Origin: DATFDN01 sp963756495
GTDB lineage: Bacteria > Pseudomonadota > Alphaproteobacteria > Acetobacterales > Acetobacteraceae
Length of the DNA stretch: 64,000 bases
Assembly (NCBI GenBank): GCA_963756495.1
Contig: CAVWNS010000014.1
Coordinates: 682,001 to 746,000, forward strand
Direction: 5' to 3'
The position numbers and the translations under genes were made by a program. The first letter of the stretch is position 1. Every line of letters begins with the position of its first letter. The notes under the pieces are model-generated. The model made no database searches. It saw only the letters and a program-made list of their open reading frames with translations, and had not been told where the DNA came from. Of the stretch, positions 50,963-61,322 are shown piece by piece.

Positions 50963-52658
50963 TCAGCGCAACACCGCCAGATCGCACCCGTCGTCGGCCT
51001 GCAACACCTGCTCGGCGATCAGGCGGTCCCAGCCGCGCGCCGGCACCGCCGGCGGGCGCCAGGCCGTGCGACGGCGGGCGAGTTCGGGTTCGTCCACCAG
51101 CAGGTCCAGCCGCCGGTCGCGCACCGACATGCGGATGCGGTCACCGGTCTGGACCAGCGCGAGCGGGCCGCCGGCCGCGGCCTCCGGCGTCACATGCAGC
51201 ACGATCGTCCCGAACGCGGTGCCCGACATGCGGCAGTCGCTGATGCGGACCATGTCCTTGATCCCGGCGGCGGCGAGCTTCTTCGGGATGGGCAGGTAGC
51301 CCGCCTCCGGCATCCCCGCCGGGGTCAGCGGCCCGGCGTTCTTCAGCACCAGCGCGTCGCGCTCGGTCACCTCCAGCGCGGGGTCGTCGATGCGGTTCGC
51401 CAGAATCCTCCAGCCCGTCGAACACCACCGCGCGGGCCTCGATCTCGAACAGTGCCGGGGTGGCGGCACTGCGCTTGACGATGGCCCCCCGCGGCGCCAG
51501 GGACCCGAACAGCGCCACCAGTCCGCCGACCGGGGAGACGGGGTCAGTCCGCGCGCGGATATAGTGCCGGTCCACGAACGCCGGCTCGTTCAGGCGCTCG
51601 CCGAGAGCCACGCCCGAGACGTCGCGCGCGTCGAGGTGCAGCAGCTCGCGCAATTCCCACAGCAGCGCCTGCATGCCGCCGGCGGCGTGGAAGTCCTCCA
51701 TGTACCCCTCGCCGGTCGGCTTCAGGTCCACCAGCACCGGGGTCGTGTCCGACAGCGCGTTCAGCCGGTCGAGGTCGATGCGGATGCCCCGGCGCCCGGC
51801 GATCGCGGTGAGGTGGATCAGCGCATTGGTGGAGCCGCCGAGCGCGAGCAGCACGCGCAACGCGTTCTCGACCGAGGCCTCGGTGATGATCTCGGACGGG
51901 CGCACCGCCCGGCGCACGAGCGCCATCGCCAAGGTGCCGGCCTCCTCGGCGGCGCGCAGCCGGTCGGCGTGGACGGCGGGGGTCGCGGCGTGCTCGGCCG
52001 GCATCATCCCCAAAGCGGCGGCGATGCACGCCATCGTGCTGGCCGTCCCCATCACGCCGCAGGTTCCGGCGGTGCTGGCCAGGCGGCCTTCGATCTCGCC
52101 GATGCGCGCCTCGGAGACCTTGCCCGCGCGGTACATCGCCCAATAGCGGCGGCAATCGGTGCAGGCGGACAGGCGCTCGCCCTGGAAGGGGGCCGCCAGC
52201 ATCGGGCCGGTGACGAGCTGCACGCACGGAATGTCGGCCGACGCGGCGGCCATCAGCTGCGCCGGCACGGTCTTGTCGCACCCGCCCACCAGCACCGCCG
52301 CGTCCATCGGCTGGGCGGTCAGCATCGCCTCGGTGTCGAGCGCGGCGAGATTGCGATAGTGCATCGAGGTCGGGAACAGCGACGGCTCGCACAAGGACAC
52401 GGTCGGGAACGCCAGCGGCAGGCCGCCGGCGGCCAGCACCCCGCGCTTCACCGCCTCGATCAGCTCGGGGACGGTGCGATGGCAGTTGTTGTAGTCCGAC
52501 CCGGTATCGACGATCCCGACGACCGGGCGATCGAGCATCGCCTGGGAATAGCCCATCGACTTGGCGAACGAGCGCCGGAGGTAAAGCGCGAAATCGCGGT
52601 CGCCGTAGTTGGCGGTGTGGCGGGCCAGGCCGTGCTTGGCTGCGGGCGTGTCGGTCAT
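50963..52658 (-). pseudogene. IlvD/Edd family dehydratase, one frameshift
   Basis: Iron-sulfur dehydratase of the dihydroxy-acid/sugar-acid family, about 564 residues. The first frame from ATG 52658 has VVGIVDTGSDYNNCHRTVPEL, GGCDKTVPAQLMAAAS (cluster Cys), RLSACTDCRRYW and TAGTCGVMGTASTMACI (cluster Cys). Near 51410 an extra T shifts the frame at VFDGLED; the second frame resumes with LANRIDDPALEVTERDALVLKNAGP and SDCRMSGTAFGT to the stop at 50963. The pattern favours an aldonic-acid dehydratase such as arabonate or xylonate dehydratase over IlvD proper. A base error is likely. It is convergent with the dehydrogenase gene. Confidence 0.82.
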
Positions 52659-52759
52659 CGCCGGATGCTAGTCCGATGAGGACCGGCCGGCAATTTGGCG
52701 CCGGAACCCCGCTCGTCACTCCGTCGTTGGTCAGCAGACGCAACCGGCGGGAGCCAGCC

Positions 52760-53152
52760 ATGACCGACATCCCCGAGAAGTATCGCGACCTGATGACCAA
52801 GAAGGCGTTCGCGAACGTGGCGACCATCATGGCGGACGGATCGCCCCAGGTGACGCCCGTGTGGTTCGACTACACCGACGGCAAGATCCGGGTGAACACG
52901 GCCAAGGGCCGGGTGAAGGCGCGCACGATGAAGCAGGGCGCCAAGGTCGCGGTGTCGATCATGGACCCGGACAATGCCTATCGCTACGTCCAGGTGCGCG
53001 GCACGGTGGCGCGGGAGACCGAGGACGGGGCGGACCAGCACATCGACGCGCTGTCGCAGAGATATCTCGGCACGGCCTACCCGCACCGCCAGCCGGGCGA
53101 GCGGCGCGTGACGATCGAGATCACGCCAGACTCCATCGACGGGATGGGCTGA
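52760..53152 (+). CDS. PPOX-class (pyridoxamine 5'-phosphate oxidase-like) flavoprotein
   Basis: A 130-residue split-barrel protein. It contains FANVATIMADGSPQVTPVWFDY, KIRVNTAKGRVKARTMK and VAVSIMDPDNAYRYVQVRGTV, the pattern of the PPOX group that binds FMN or F420. In F420-type members this set reduces diverse substrates; which cofactor is used here cannot be told. ATG 52760 follows GGCGGGAG. It is convergent with the SDR gene two bases away. Confidence 0.85.
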   Translation: MTDIPEKYRDLMTKKAFANVATIMADGSPQVTPVWFDYTDGKIRVNTAKGRVKARTMKQGAKVAVSIMDPDNAYRYVQVRGTVARETEDGADQHIDALSQRYLGTAYPHRQPGERRVTIEITPDSIDGMG

Positions 53153-53154
53153 CG

Positions 53155-53916
53155 CTACAGCCCGATCCGGCGGCGGAAGCCCTCGTCGCGCAGCGAGAAC
53201 TCCTGGCCCGACAGGTCGTCGGCCGACTGCGTGCAGAGATAGACGATGGCGCGCGCCGGATGCTCAACCGGGGTGAGCTGCGCGCGGGGAATCTGGCTGA
53301 CCGGATTGATGCCGGAAGCACGGATGGCGACCTGCATCTCGGTGTCGGTCGTGCCGGGCTGGAAGCCGAACACCCGGACGCCTCTGGCGGCGGTCTCCAG
53401 CGCGATGGCCTGGGTCAGCATCGCCAGCCCCGCCTTGCCGGCGCAATAGGCGCTCCAGCCCTCCTGCGGGCGCAGGGCGGCACCGGAGGAGACGTTCACG
53501 ATCGTCCCCCGCCCGGCGGCGAGCATGTCCGGCAGGACAGCCCGCACGGCGTGGAAGGCGCCGACAAGGTTGATCTGGATGTTGCGCGCCCAGGTGCCCG
53601 GGTCCGCGGCCTCCAGGCGGCCGATCGGCTCGATCACCCCGGCATTGTTGACCAGCGCCGTGACCGGCCCGAGCCGGCGCCTGGTTTCGGCCAGGAGCGC
53701 CTGCACCGATGCCCAGTCGGCCACGTCGCAGGCCATCGCCTCCGCCTGGCCACCGCCGGCAACGATTCCGCTCGCGACCTCACTGATCTGGCCGCCGTCA
53801 CGCGCGGCCAGCATCACCGCCGCCCCGGCGCCCGCCAGTGCCTCGGCCGCCGCCGCGCCGATGCCGCGACTCGCGCCCGTGATGATCACGACCTGCTTGG
53901 CAAGCTGCTCCTGCAT
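53155..53916 (-). CDS. short-chain dehydrogenase/reductase
   Basis: A 253-residue classical SDR. It shows VVIITGASRGIGAAAAEALAGAGAAVMLAAR (NADP-type start), LVNNAGVIEPIG, NVSSGAALRPQEGWSAYCAGKAGLA with catalytic Ser, Tyr and Lys (YxxxK as YCAGK), and FGFQPGTTDTEMQ. An Arg in the second strand end fits NADP preference. Substrate is unknown. It lies 17 bases downstream of the epimerase gene on the same strand. Confidence 0.9.
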   Translation of the reverse strand: MQEQLAKQVVIITGASRGIGAAAAEALAGAGAAVMLAARDGGQISEVASGIVAGGGQAEAMACDVADWASVQALLAETRRRLGPVTALVNNAGVIEPIGRLEAADPGTWARNIQINLVGAFHAVRAVLPDMLAAGRGTIVNVSSGAALRPQEGWSAYCAGKAGLAMLTQAIALETAARGVRVFGFQPGTTDTEMQVAIRASGINPVSQIPRAQLTPVEHPARAIVYLCTQSADDLSGQEFSLRDEGFRRRIGL

Positions 53917-53933
53917 GATCTCGTCTCCTCCCC

Positions 53934-54860
53934 TCAGGGCGCGTCGAGCGTCCGGGTCAGGCCCTCGCGCAGCGCGGTTTCGGCGACGAAGCCCAGCCCC
54001 GCACGGGCGGCCGAAGCATCGCCCAAGGACGCGCGGATGTCGCCCGGCCGCGCCGGGCCGAAGGTGATCCGGGGTGCCACGCCCAGCACCTCGGCGATGG
54101 CGCGGGCGAGGTCAAGCACGCTGGTCGCGCGTCCGGTGCAGACGTTGAACACCCTGGCCTGCCGCGATGCGCGACGCATGGCGGCACCGAGGGCGCGCAC
54201 CACGTCGGCGACGAACACGAAGTCGCGGGTCTGGCCGCCATCGCCGGATACGGTGACGCCACCACCACTCCGCAGCCGGTCGCAGAAGATCGAGATCACG
54301 CCCGAATAAGGCGAGAGCGGGTCCTGTCGCGGGCCATACACGTTGAAGAACCGCAGGCCGATGATGGGCACCGCATGGACCAGCCCGGCGACGCTGGCGT
54401 GCAACTCACAGCCGAGCTTGTCGGCCCCATAGGCCGACAGCGGCCGGGTCGCCGCGGTCTCGGACAGTGGCAGGGCCGGATTATCGCCGTAGATGGCGGC
54501 CGAGGACGCATACACCACGGGCACCGGCCCGCCGTCGGGACCCGCGCACCGGGCCGCCTCCAGCACGGCGATCGTGCCGGTCAGGTTGACCCGGTGCGTG
54601 CCCAGCCAGTCCCGGTTGCCGCGCTCGACCGAGGCGATCGCGGCCAGATGGAAACACCCGTCCGCGCCCCGCAGCGCCGCGGCGACAACCGCGACATCGG
54701 CGACATCGCCTTCAATCAGCTCGGCTTCGTCCGGCTTGTTGGCGCGCTTGCCGGTGGAGAGGTCGTCCAGGATGCGCACCGCATGGCCCTCGGCCAGCAG
54801 CGCGTCGGAGAGGTGCGAGCCGATGAAGCCGCAGCCTCCGGTCACGAGATAGGTGGGCAT
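53934..54860 (-). CDS. NAD-dependent epimerase/dehydratase (UDP-glucose 4-epimerase type)
   Basis: A 308-residue extended SDR acting on nucleotide sugars. It begins YLVTGGCGFIGSHLSDALLAEG, has LDDLSTGKRAN, CFHLAAIASVERG, VVYASSAAIYGDNP (catalytic Ser/Thr), SAYGADKLGCEL (YxxxK) and LRFFNVYGPRQDP. These are the hallmarks of GalE-like or WbpP-like 4-epimerases. It is divergent from the amidase gene and probably co-transcribed with the SDR gene. Confidence 0.9.
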   Translation of the reverse strand: MPTYLVTGGCGFIGSHLSDALLAEGHAVRILDDLSTGKRANKPDEAELIEGDVADVAVVAAALRGADGCFHLAAIASVERGNRDWLGTHRVNLTGTIAVLEAARCAGPDGGPVPVVYASSAAIYGDNPALPLSETAATRPLSAYGADKLGCELHASVAGLVHAVPIIGLRFFNVYGPRQDPLSPYSGVISIFCDRLRSGGGVTVSGDGGQTRDFVFVADVVRALGAAMRRASRQARVFNVCTGRATSVLDLARAIAEVLGVAPRITFGPARPGDIRASLGDASAARAGLGFVAETALREGLTRTLDAP

Positions 54861-54956
54861 CGGGACGATCGATCCGGTGGAAGGGATAGGCCTCCTATTA
54901 TGCCCGGCGGTCGATTGCCGATAGGTTTCTGCCCGGATCGCAGGGATGCCCCCCTC

Positions 54957-56396
54957 ATGACCGACCCCGATCTCGCCTACACCCCGGCTGCCGAACTCGC
55001 CGTGATGATCCGTGCCCGCGCGCTGTCCCCGGTCGAGCTGATGCGCGCGACGCTCGATCGGATCGAGCGCGGCCAGGCGGTGCTGAACGCCTTCATCACC
55101 GTCGGAGCGGATCAGGCGATGGCGGCGGCGCGGGCGGCCGAGGCGGCGGTGATGCGCGGCGATGCGCTCGGGACGCTGCACGGCATCCCCGTCTCGGTGA
55201 AGGACCTCGTCCCCACCGCCGGCCTGCGCACGACCTGGGGATCGTTGATCTTCAAGGACCACGTGCCGGACCAGGACGCGGTGGCGGTAGGCCGCCTCAA
55301 GCAGGCCGGGGCGATCGTGATGGGCAAGACCACGACGCCGGAGTTCGGTCAGCAATGCCTGACCGAAGCGCCGCTGTTTGGGCGCACCCGCAACGCGTGG
55401 CGCGCCGATCGCGCCGCCGGCGGGTCGAGCGGCGGAGCGGCGGTCGCCGTGGCGGCGGGGCTCGGCCCGCTCGCGGTGGCAACCGACGGCGGCGGCTCGA
55501 CCCGCATCCCCGCCGCGTGCAATGGCGTGGTCGGGTTCAAGCAGGGCCTCGGCATGGTGCCGCAGGAGTATGCACAGGACGGGTTCGGCAACATCTCCAC
55601 CATCACGCCAATGACCCGCACGGTGCTCGACACGGCGCTGATGCTGGACGCGATGTCGGGGCCGGACCCGCGCGACCCGCTGACGACCGCACGCGCGCAG
55701 CCGGCCTTCGCGGCGGCGGCGCGGGCCGGGGGCGATCTGCGCGACGTCCGGATCGCGTGGCGGGCGCGCCTGGGCAACAGCGCCGTCGCCGCCGATGTCC
55801 TGGCCGGGTGCGAGGCGGCCCTGGGCGCCTTCGCCGAACTCGGGGCGACGCTTTCGGAGGCGACCACGCCGTTCGACAACCCGGAATCCGTGTGGTTCGT
55901 GAACAACGGCGCCTACCGGATGGCGCAGTTCGGCCACCATCTGGCGCGGCACCGCGCCATCATGTGCCCGACCTTCGTGCGCCAGATGGACCGCGTGGCC
56001 GAGGTATCCGCCGCCACGCTCTACGAGGCGATATTTTCCCGCACCCGGCTCTATCGGCAGGTGCAGGCCTGGTTCGATCAGTGCGACGTGGTCGCCATGC
56101 CCACCCTGTCGCGGACCGCCGTGCCGATCGACCAGGACTTCTTCGGCCCGATCGAGATCGACAATCAATAGGTCGAGAACATCCGCGCCTCCTGGTATCC
56201 CTACACCATGCCCTTCAACCTCACGGGCAACCCGGCGGTTAGCCTGCCCTGCGGCTTCGACCGGGACGGGATGCCGGTAGCCATCCAGCTCGTCAGCGCC
56301 CCCGGCAGCGACGCCACGCTGCTGCGCGTGGCTGCCGCCTTCGAGCGCGCCCGGCCGTGGCGCCAGCATCGGCCCGACCTGCCCCGACTGGCGTAG
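54957..56396 (+). pseudogene. amidase signature family enzyme with in-frame amber codon
   Basis: Ser-cisSer-Lys amidase of 479 codons. The catalytic Lys is in VSVKDLVPT, the cis-Ser in TDGGGSTRIPAA and the nucleophile in AGGSSGGAAVAVAAG. The frame is open from ATG 54957 to TAG at 56169-56171, after EIDNQ. It continues in the same frame as VENIRASWYPYTMPFNLTGNPA to the stop at 56394-56396, a normal amidase C-terminus. All catalytic residues precede the TAG. The downstream ATG at 56208 cannot make an active protein alone. The gene is either a pseudogene or carries a base error. Confidence 0.82.
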
Positions 56397-56498
56397 CTGC
56401 CGGCATTTCGTGGACCAGGCGAGGCTGCCTCGGGTAGAGGGGGCCGGCTGCATCGCGCCCGCCCGCCCTGTGGGGCTCAACGGAACGGAAGATTTTTT

Positions 56499-58389
56499 GT
56501 GACAACACTGACCTGGCTGCCTCCCGACCCGGCGTTTCGCGCCCGGCTGCGCGCTTTCCGTGCCGACTCGGCACCGCGCTGGGACCGCGCGGTGCATCTG
56601 GCCGGCTGCCGGCTGGACTTCCTGCTGACCAACGCGCTGGACGAGGCGGTCCGCCGGCATTTCCCGGCTCTGCCCGCCGAGGTGACAGGCAAGCCCGTCG
56701 CGCCTGGCCCTGCTGGGCTCGGCGACCATGGCGCATCTGCACCCGGCGATCCGCGTCGGCGGGCTGCGCCGGGGCCTCTGGATCGACACCTATGAGAACG
56801 AGTACGGCCAGTACCTGCAGGAATTGTCCGACCCGGACTCCGGACTGCATGCCTTCGAGCCCACGACGATCCTGCTCGCGCTCGACGCCCATCACCTCGC
56901 CGCCGGCGTGACCGCGGGGATGGATGCGGCCGATGCCGACGCCGCGCTGGCCGAGGTCACGGGCCGGCTGCGCGAAGCGTGGAGCCTCGCCCGGCGTGGC
57001 TTCCGCTGTCCGGTGATCCAGCAGACGGCGCTGCCGCTGCACCTGCCGGTGCTGGGCGCCAACGAGCATCGTCTCGCCCGGCTCGCGCGCCCGCTTCATC
57101 GCCCGGCTGAACGAGGCGCTGCGCGGGATGGCGGAGCAGGAGGGGGTGGACCTGCTCGCGCTCGATGATCGCGCCGCGCGCGACGGCATCGGCCGCCTGG
57201 CACGATCCGGGCCTGTGGCACCGCTCCAAGCAGGAGGTCACGCCCCTGGCCGCCCCGATGTACGGCGACCTCGTGGCGCGGCTGCTCGCCGCCAAGCAGG
57301 GCCGGTCGGCCAAATGCCTCGTGCTCGACCTCGACAACACGCGTCTGGGGCGGCGTGGTCGGCGATGACGGGCTGGAGGGCATCGTGATCGGCCAGGGCT
57401 CCGCGCTCGGCGAGGCCTATGTCGCCTTCCAGGAATACTGCCGGGAGCTGTCGCGGCGCGGCGTCATCCTCGCCGTCTGCTCGAAGAACGACGAGGCGAA
57501 CGCGCTGGAGCCGTTCGACGAGCACCCCGAGATGGTGCTGAAGCGCGGCGACATCGCCTGCTTCGTCGCCAACTGGTCCGACAAGGCCGCGAACATCCGC
57601 CAGATCGCCCAGGAGCTGAACATCGGGCTCGATTCCCTGGTGTTCGTCGACGACAACCCGTTCGAGCGGAACCTGGTGCGCCAGGAACTGCCGATGGTCG
57701 CGGTGCCGGAAGTGGGCGAGGACCCGACGAGCTACGCCGAGGCGCTCGCCGATGCCGGCTATTTCGAGGGCCTGTCGGTCACCGACGAGGACCGCGAGCG
57801 CACCAGCCAGTATCACGGCAACCGCGCGCGCGAGGCGCTGAAGACCTCGGCGACGGACCTCGACATCCTATCTGCGCGGGCTGGAGATGCAGCTGATCTG
57901 GCGGCGCTTCGACCGGCTGGGGCTGCAGCGCATCGTGCAGCTCATCAACAAGACCAACCAGTTCAACCTGACCACGCGCCGCTACACCGAGGAGGACGTG
58001 CTGGCGGTGATGGACGATCCCGCCGCCTTCGGGCTGCAACTGCGCCTGATCGACCGCTTCGGCGACAACGGCATCATCGCCATCGTCATCGGCCGGCTGC
58101 GCGGCCAACGAGGTCGAGATCGACACCTGGCTGATGAGCTGCCGCGTGCTGGGCCGGCAGGTCGAGCCGACGACGCTGAACCTGATCGCCGCCGAGGCGG
58201 AGCGGCTCGGGCGCGCGGCGGCTGGTCGGCGAGTACATCCCGACGAAGAAGAACGCCATGGTGAAGGACCACTACGCCCGGCTGGGCTTCACCGTCGTCG
58301 AAGCGACCGGGCAGGGCGGCAGCCGCGCCGTCCTCGACCTCGCCGGCTTCAGCCCGGCACACACGTTCATCCATGTCGTGGAGGGCTGA
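56499..58389 (+). pseudogene. FkbH-like HAD-IIIC phosphatase/acyltransferase, several frameshifts
   Basis: FkbH-type enzymes load phosphoglycerate or related units onto an acyl carrier protein. Successive plus-strand frames make one protein of about 630 residues: LTWLPPDPAFRARLRAF from GTG 56499, RLALLGSATMAHLHPAIRV near 56710, ALRGMAEQEGVDLLALD near 57120, KCLVLDLDNT then WGGVVGDDGLEG near 57330 (HAD motif DxDxT), VILAVCSKNDEANAL, DSLVFVDDNPFERNLVR, LINKTNQFNLTTRRY near 57950 and YIPTKKNAMVKDHYARLGF near 58230. At least six shifts are needed, and those resolved are extra single bases. Active residues are intact. An ACP gene follows three bases later. Confidence 0.78.
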
Positions 58390-58392
58390 GAC

Positions 58393-58675
58393 GTGCCGAC
58401 CGAAGCCGAGATCACCGGCGGACTGACCGAGATCTTCCGCGACGTGTTCATGCGCGACGACATGGTGCTGACGCCCGACCCTGGCGGCCAAGGACGTCGA
58501 GGGCTGGGACTCGTTCAAGCAGATCGAGATCATCATGGCGACCGAGGAGCGGTTCGGCATCAAGATGAGCACGCGCGAGCTGGACAGCCTGCGCAACGTG
58601 GGCGACCTGGTGCGGGTGGTTGCCGCAAAGATGATCCAGCGCTTCACTTCCTCCCCTTGGAATAGGTCAGCTTGA
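58393..58675 (+). pseudogene. acyl carrier protein, one frameshift
   Basis: A carrier protein of about 93 residues. The first frame from GTG 58393 reads TEAEITGGLTEIFRDVFMRDD; an extra C near 58484 shifts it. The next frame reads AAKDVEGWDSFKQIEIIMATEERFG, with the phosphopantetheine Ser in GWDSF, then STRELDSLRNVGDLVRVV to a stop at 58673-58675. It directly follows the FkbH-like gene, the usual pairing for such enzymes outside polyketide clusters. Confidence 0.78.
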
Positions 58676-58791
58676 CCGATCAGCGCTCGCTGAGGCTCCG
58701 CTTGGTCCTGGACGATGACGCGCCGTCCGCGTTTCGCAGAGCGGTTTCTCCCGTCGAAGAGCAGGACCGCGTGACGGTGGCGAGCGCGCCT

Positions 58792-60025
58792 CTACGCCGC
58801 GGACACCTCCGCCGCAGGCCGCGCGCGACGGGTGCGCCAATCGCCTGCCAGCGCCAGGACCACGGTCATCAGCATGAACACGCACCGGTGTAAAACACCC
58901 ATCGCGGCGCGCCGCGGTCCATGATCCAGCCGGCCAGCATCGGCCCGACCGCGCCGCCGATGTTGAAGCCCGTGGTGACGATCCCGAACACCCGCCCCGC
59001 CGCTCCCGGAGGGGCGGCGGCGCGCACCATCATGTCGCGCGACGGCATGATCAGGCCGGAGAGGAACCCGGCCCCGGCCATCGCCGCCGACCAGCAGGGC
59101 GGCGCCCGGAAAGATCGTGCCGATCAGCAAGGTCAGCGCCGCCGCCCCGGTAAAGCCCGCCGCCGCCACCTCGGCGTGCCGGCGGGTCATGTCGGCGATG
59201 ACCCCGCCCGCCAGCACGCCGATCGCGGTGGCGAACAGGAAGGCGCTGAGCGCGCCGTTGGCGAGCGGCAGGCGTCACCCCATAGAGCGAGACCAGCGCC
59301 ACCACCGAGAAATTCTGGATGCCGCCGCTCGACAGGCTGAGCAGCGTGAAGAACACGGTCAGTCCCAGGATGGCCGGGGTGAACAGTGCCGAAGCCGGCA
59401 CCGCCGGCGCGGCGGCCTGCCGTCCCGAGGCAACGCCGTGAACACCCGCCTGGTCGAGCCGGGTCGCCATCAGCAGCGGCACCGCCACGATCGGCCCGAT
59501 CAACGCCGCGACCGCCAGCGCCGGCCGCAGCCCGGCGGCGGCGCTCACCGTGATCATGGCCGTCGGGGCGATCGCGCTGCCCAGGTAACCGGAGAAGGTG
59601 TGGATCGAGAAGGCGCGGCCGACCCGCGACGGCTCGATGACCGCCGACAGGATCGCGTAATCTGACGGGTGATACACCGCGTTCGCCACTCCGGCCAGGG
59701 CGGCGCCGGCGAGCAGGACCGGGTAGGTCGGCACCAGCGCGATCGAGCCAAAGGCCACCCCGGACAGCAGCAGGCCGCTGATCAGCACGCGCCGTGGCCC
59801 CCAGTGATCGACCACCCAGCCCATCGGCGCCTGGGTCAGCGCCGAGACGATGTTGAACAGCGTGATCGCCAAGCCGAGTTCGACGAAATCGACGCCCAGT
59901 CGCGTCCTCAGGATCGGAAACAGGGGCACCAGGACCAGGTAGTGAAAGTGGCTGACCAGGTGAGCGGCGCAGATCAGCGCCAACGCCTTGATCTCCGCCG
60001 AACGCTCGCCCGCCCGGTCGCTCAT
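58792..60025 (-). pseudogene. MFS transporter, several frameshifts
   Basis: A 12-helix permease of about 410 residues. From ATG 60025 the frame gives LALICAAHLVSHFHYLVLVPLFP, MGWVVDHWGPRRVLISG and VANAVYHPSDYAILSAVI. Frame changes occur near 59275, 59085 and 58890. Later pieces read LANGALSAFLFATAIGVLAGGVIAD, FLSGLIMPSRDMMVRAAAPPG and VFGIVTTGFNIGGAVGPMLAGW. The FHYLVLVPLFP and YHPSDYAIL motifs place it with the FSR-like resistance/exporter group. It is last in a minus-strand catabolic operon. Confidence 0.75.
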
Positions 60026-60047
60026 GCGCCGTTCCCGGTCGATCGGC

Positions 60048-61295
60048 TCAGGAATGCACCAACGGACATCCGCCCTCGTTCAACGGCCGGAACGCCTCGG
60101 CGGCGGGAATGGTGCGTCTCAGGGTGAGATAGTCCCACGGCTCCTTCGACTTCGGCCGGCGACTTGACCTGGAACAGATACATGTCGTGGATCACACGCC
60201 CGTCCACGCGGACGCGGCATTCGCCAAACAGCGCATCGTCGATCGGCTCGGCGCGCATCTGCGCGATCACCGCGCGGCCGCTCGCCTTGGCCTTGTCCAC
60301 GCCAATCGCCGTCGCCGCCTTCAGATAATTGGTGATCGCCGAATATTGCCCGGCCTGGTCGGAGCTTGGCATCGCGCCGCCGAACCGCGTGGCGAAGCGG
60401 CGGCCGAAGTCGCGCGTCTTGTCGTTCATGTTCCAGTAAAACGCGTCGGTCAGCAGCACGCCCTGGGCTGCTTGCAGCCCCACCCCATGCACGTCGGGCA
60501 GCAGGAAAATCAGCGCCGCCACCTTCTGGCCGCCCTTCATGATGCCGAACTCGGCCGCCTGCTTGATGCAGTTCACCGTGTCGGCCCCGCCATTGGCCAG
60601 CCCGAGGACGTTTGCCCCGCTCGCGCGCGCCTGCACCAGCGGGGCCGAGAAATCGGTGGTTCCGGGAAAGGGCGTCAGCGCCTGGCCCAGCACCTTGCCG
60701 CCGCCGGCGGTGACAAAGCCGGCCGAATCGCCTCTCCAGCGAGTGGCCGAACGTGTAGTCGGCGGTGATGAAGAACCAGGTCTTGCCGCCTTCCTTCACG
60801 GTCGCATCCACCACCGCGTGCGGCATCGACCAGGTATCGAGCACCCAATGCAGATGGTTGGGCCCGCACCCCTTGCCCGGTGAGTCTCGGCCGAGGCGGC
60901 GCCGGTGAAGATCGCCAGTCTTGTCGCGCTGGTCCACCATGTGTCCGACCGCGAGCGCGGCCGAGGACAGCGGCAGGTCGGTGATCAGGTCGACGCCGTC
61001 GTTGTCGAGCCAGCCGGTCGCGATGCTGACCGCGACGTTCGGCTTGTCCTGCATGTCGGCCGCCAGCAGCTCGACCTTGATGCCGGGATTGCGCCTTCGT
61101 GAAGTCCTCGACCGCCATCCGGGAGGCCAGGACCGAGCCCGGGCCGGTGTTGGCCGCATAGGGCCCGCTCATGTCGGTCAGCACGCCGATGCGGATCGGC
61201 TTCGCTTGCGCGCGCGCCCGACGCGGCGGCGCCGCGAGGACGCCCGCCGACAGGCCGGTGCCGACCAGTCCGCGTCGGGTGATCGCTGGTCGCAT
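60048..61295 (-). pseudogene. branched-chain-type ABC binding protein, several frameshifts
   Basis: A periplasmic binding protein of about 410 residues. The start has TRRGLVGTGLSAGVLAAPPRRARAQ, a Tat-like signal, then KPIRIGVLTDMSGPYAANTGPGSV. Frames change near 61090, 60880, 60740 and 60140. Later parts are KVELLAADMQDKPNVAVSIA, TWFFITADYTFGHSLE, TPFPGTTDFSAPLVQARASGANVLGLAN and, at the end, WDYLTLRRTIPAAEAFRPLN to the stop at 60048. No permease genes are nearby, so it may serve a remote transporter. It lies between the acyl-CoA dehydrogenases and the MFS gene. Confidence 0.78.
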
Positions 61296-61322
61296 GGCAT
61301 GTCCTCCCGTGTGTCTTTCTCG

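Noticed and set aside
56208..56396. Independent 62-residue gene
   Set aside because: It is the in-frame C-terminal end of the amidase after the TAG.
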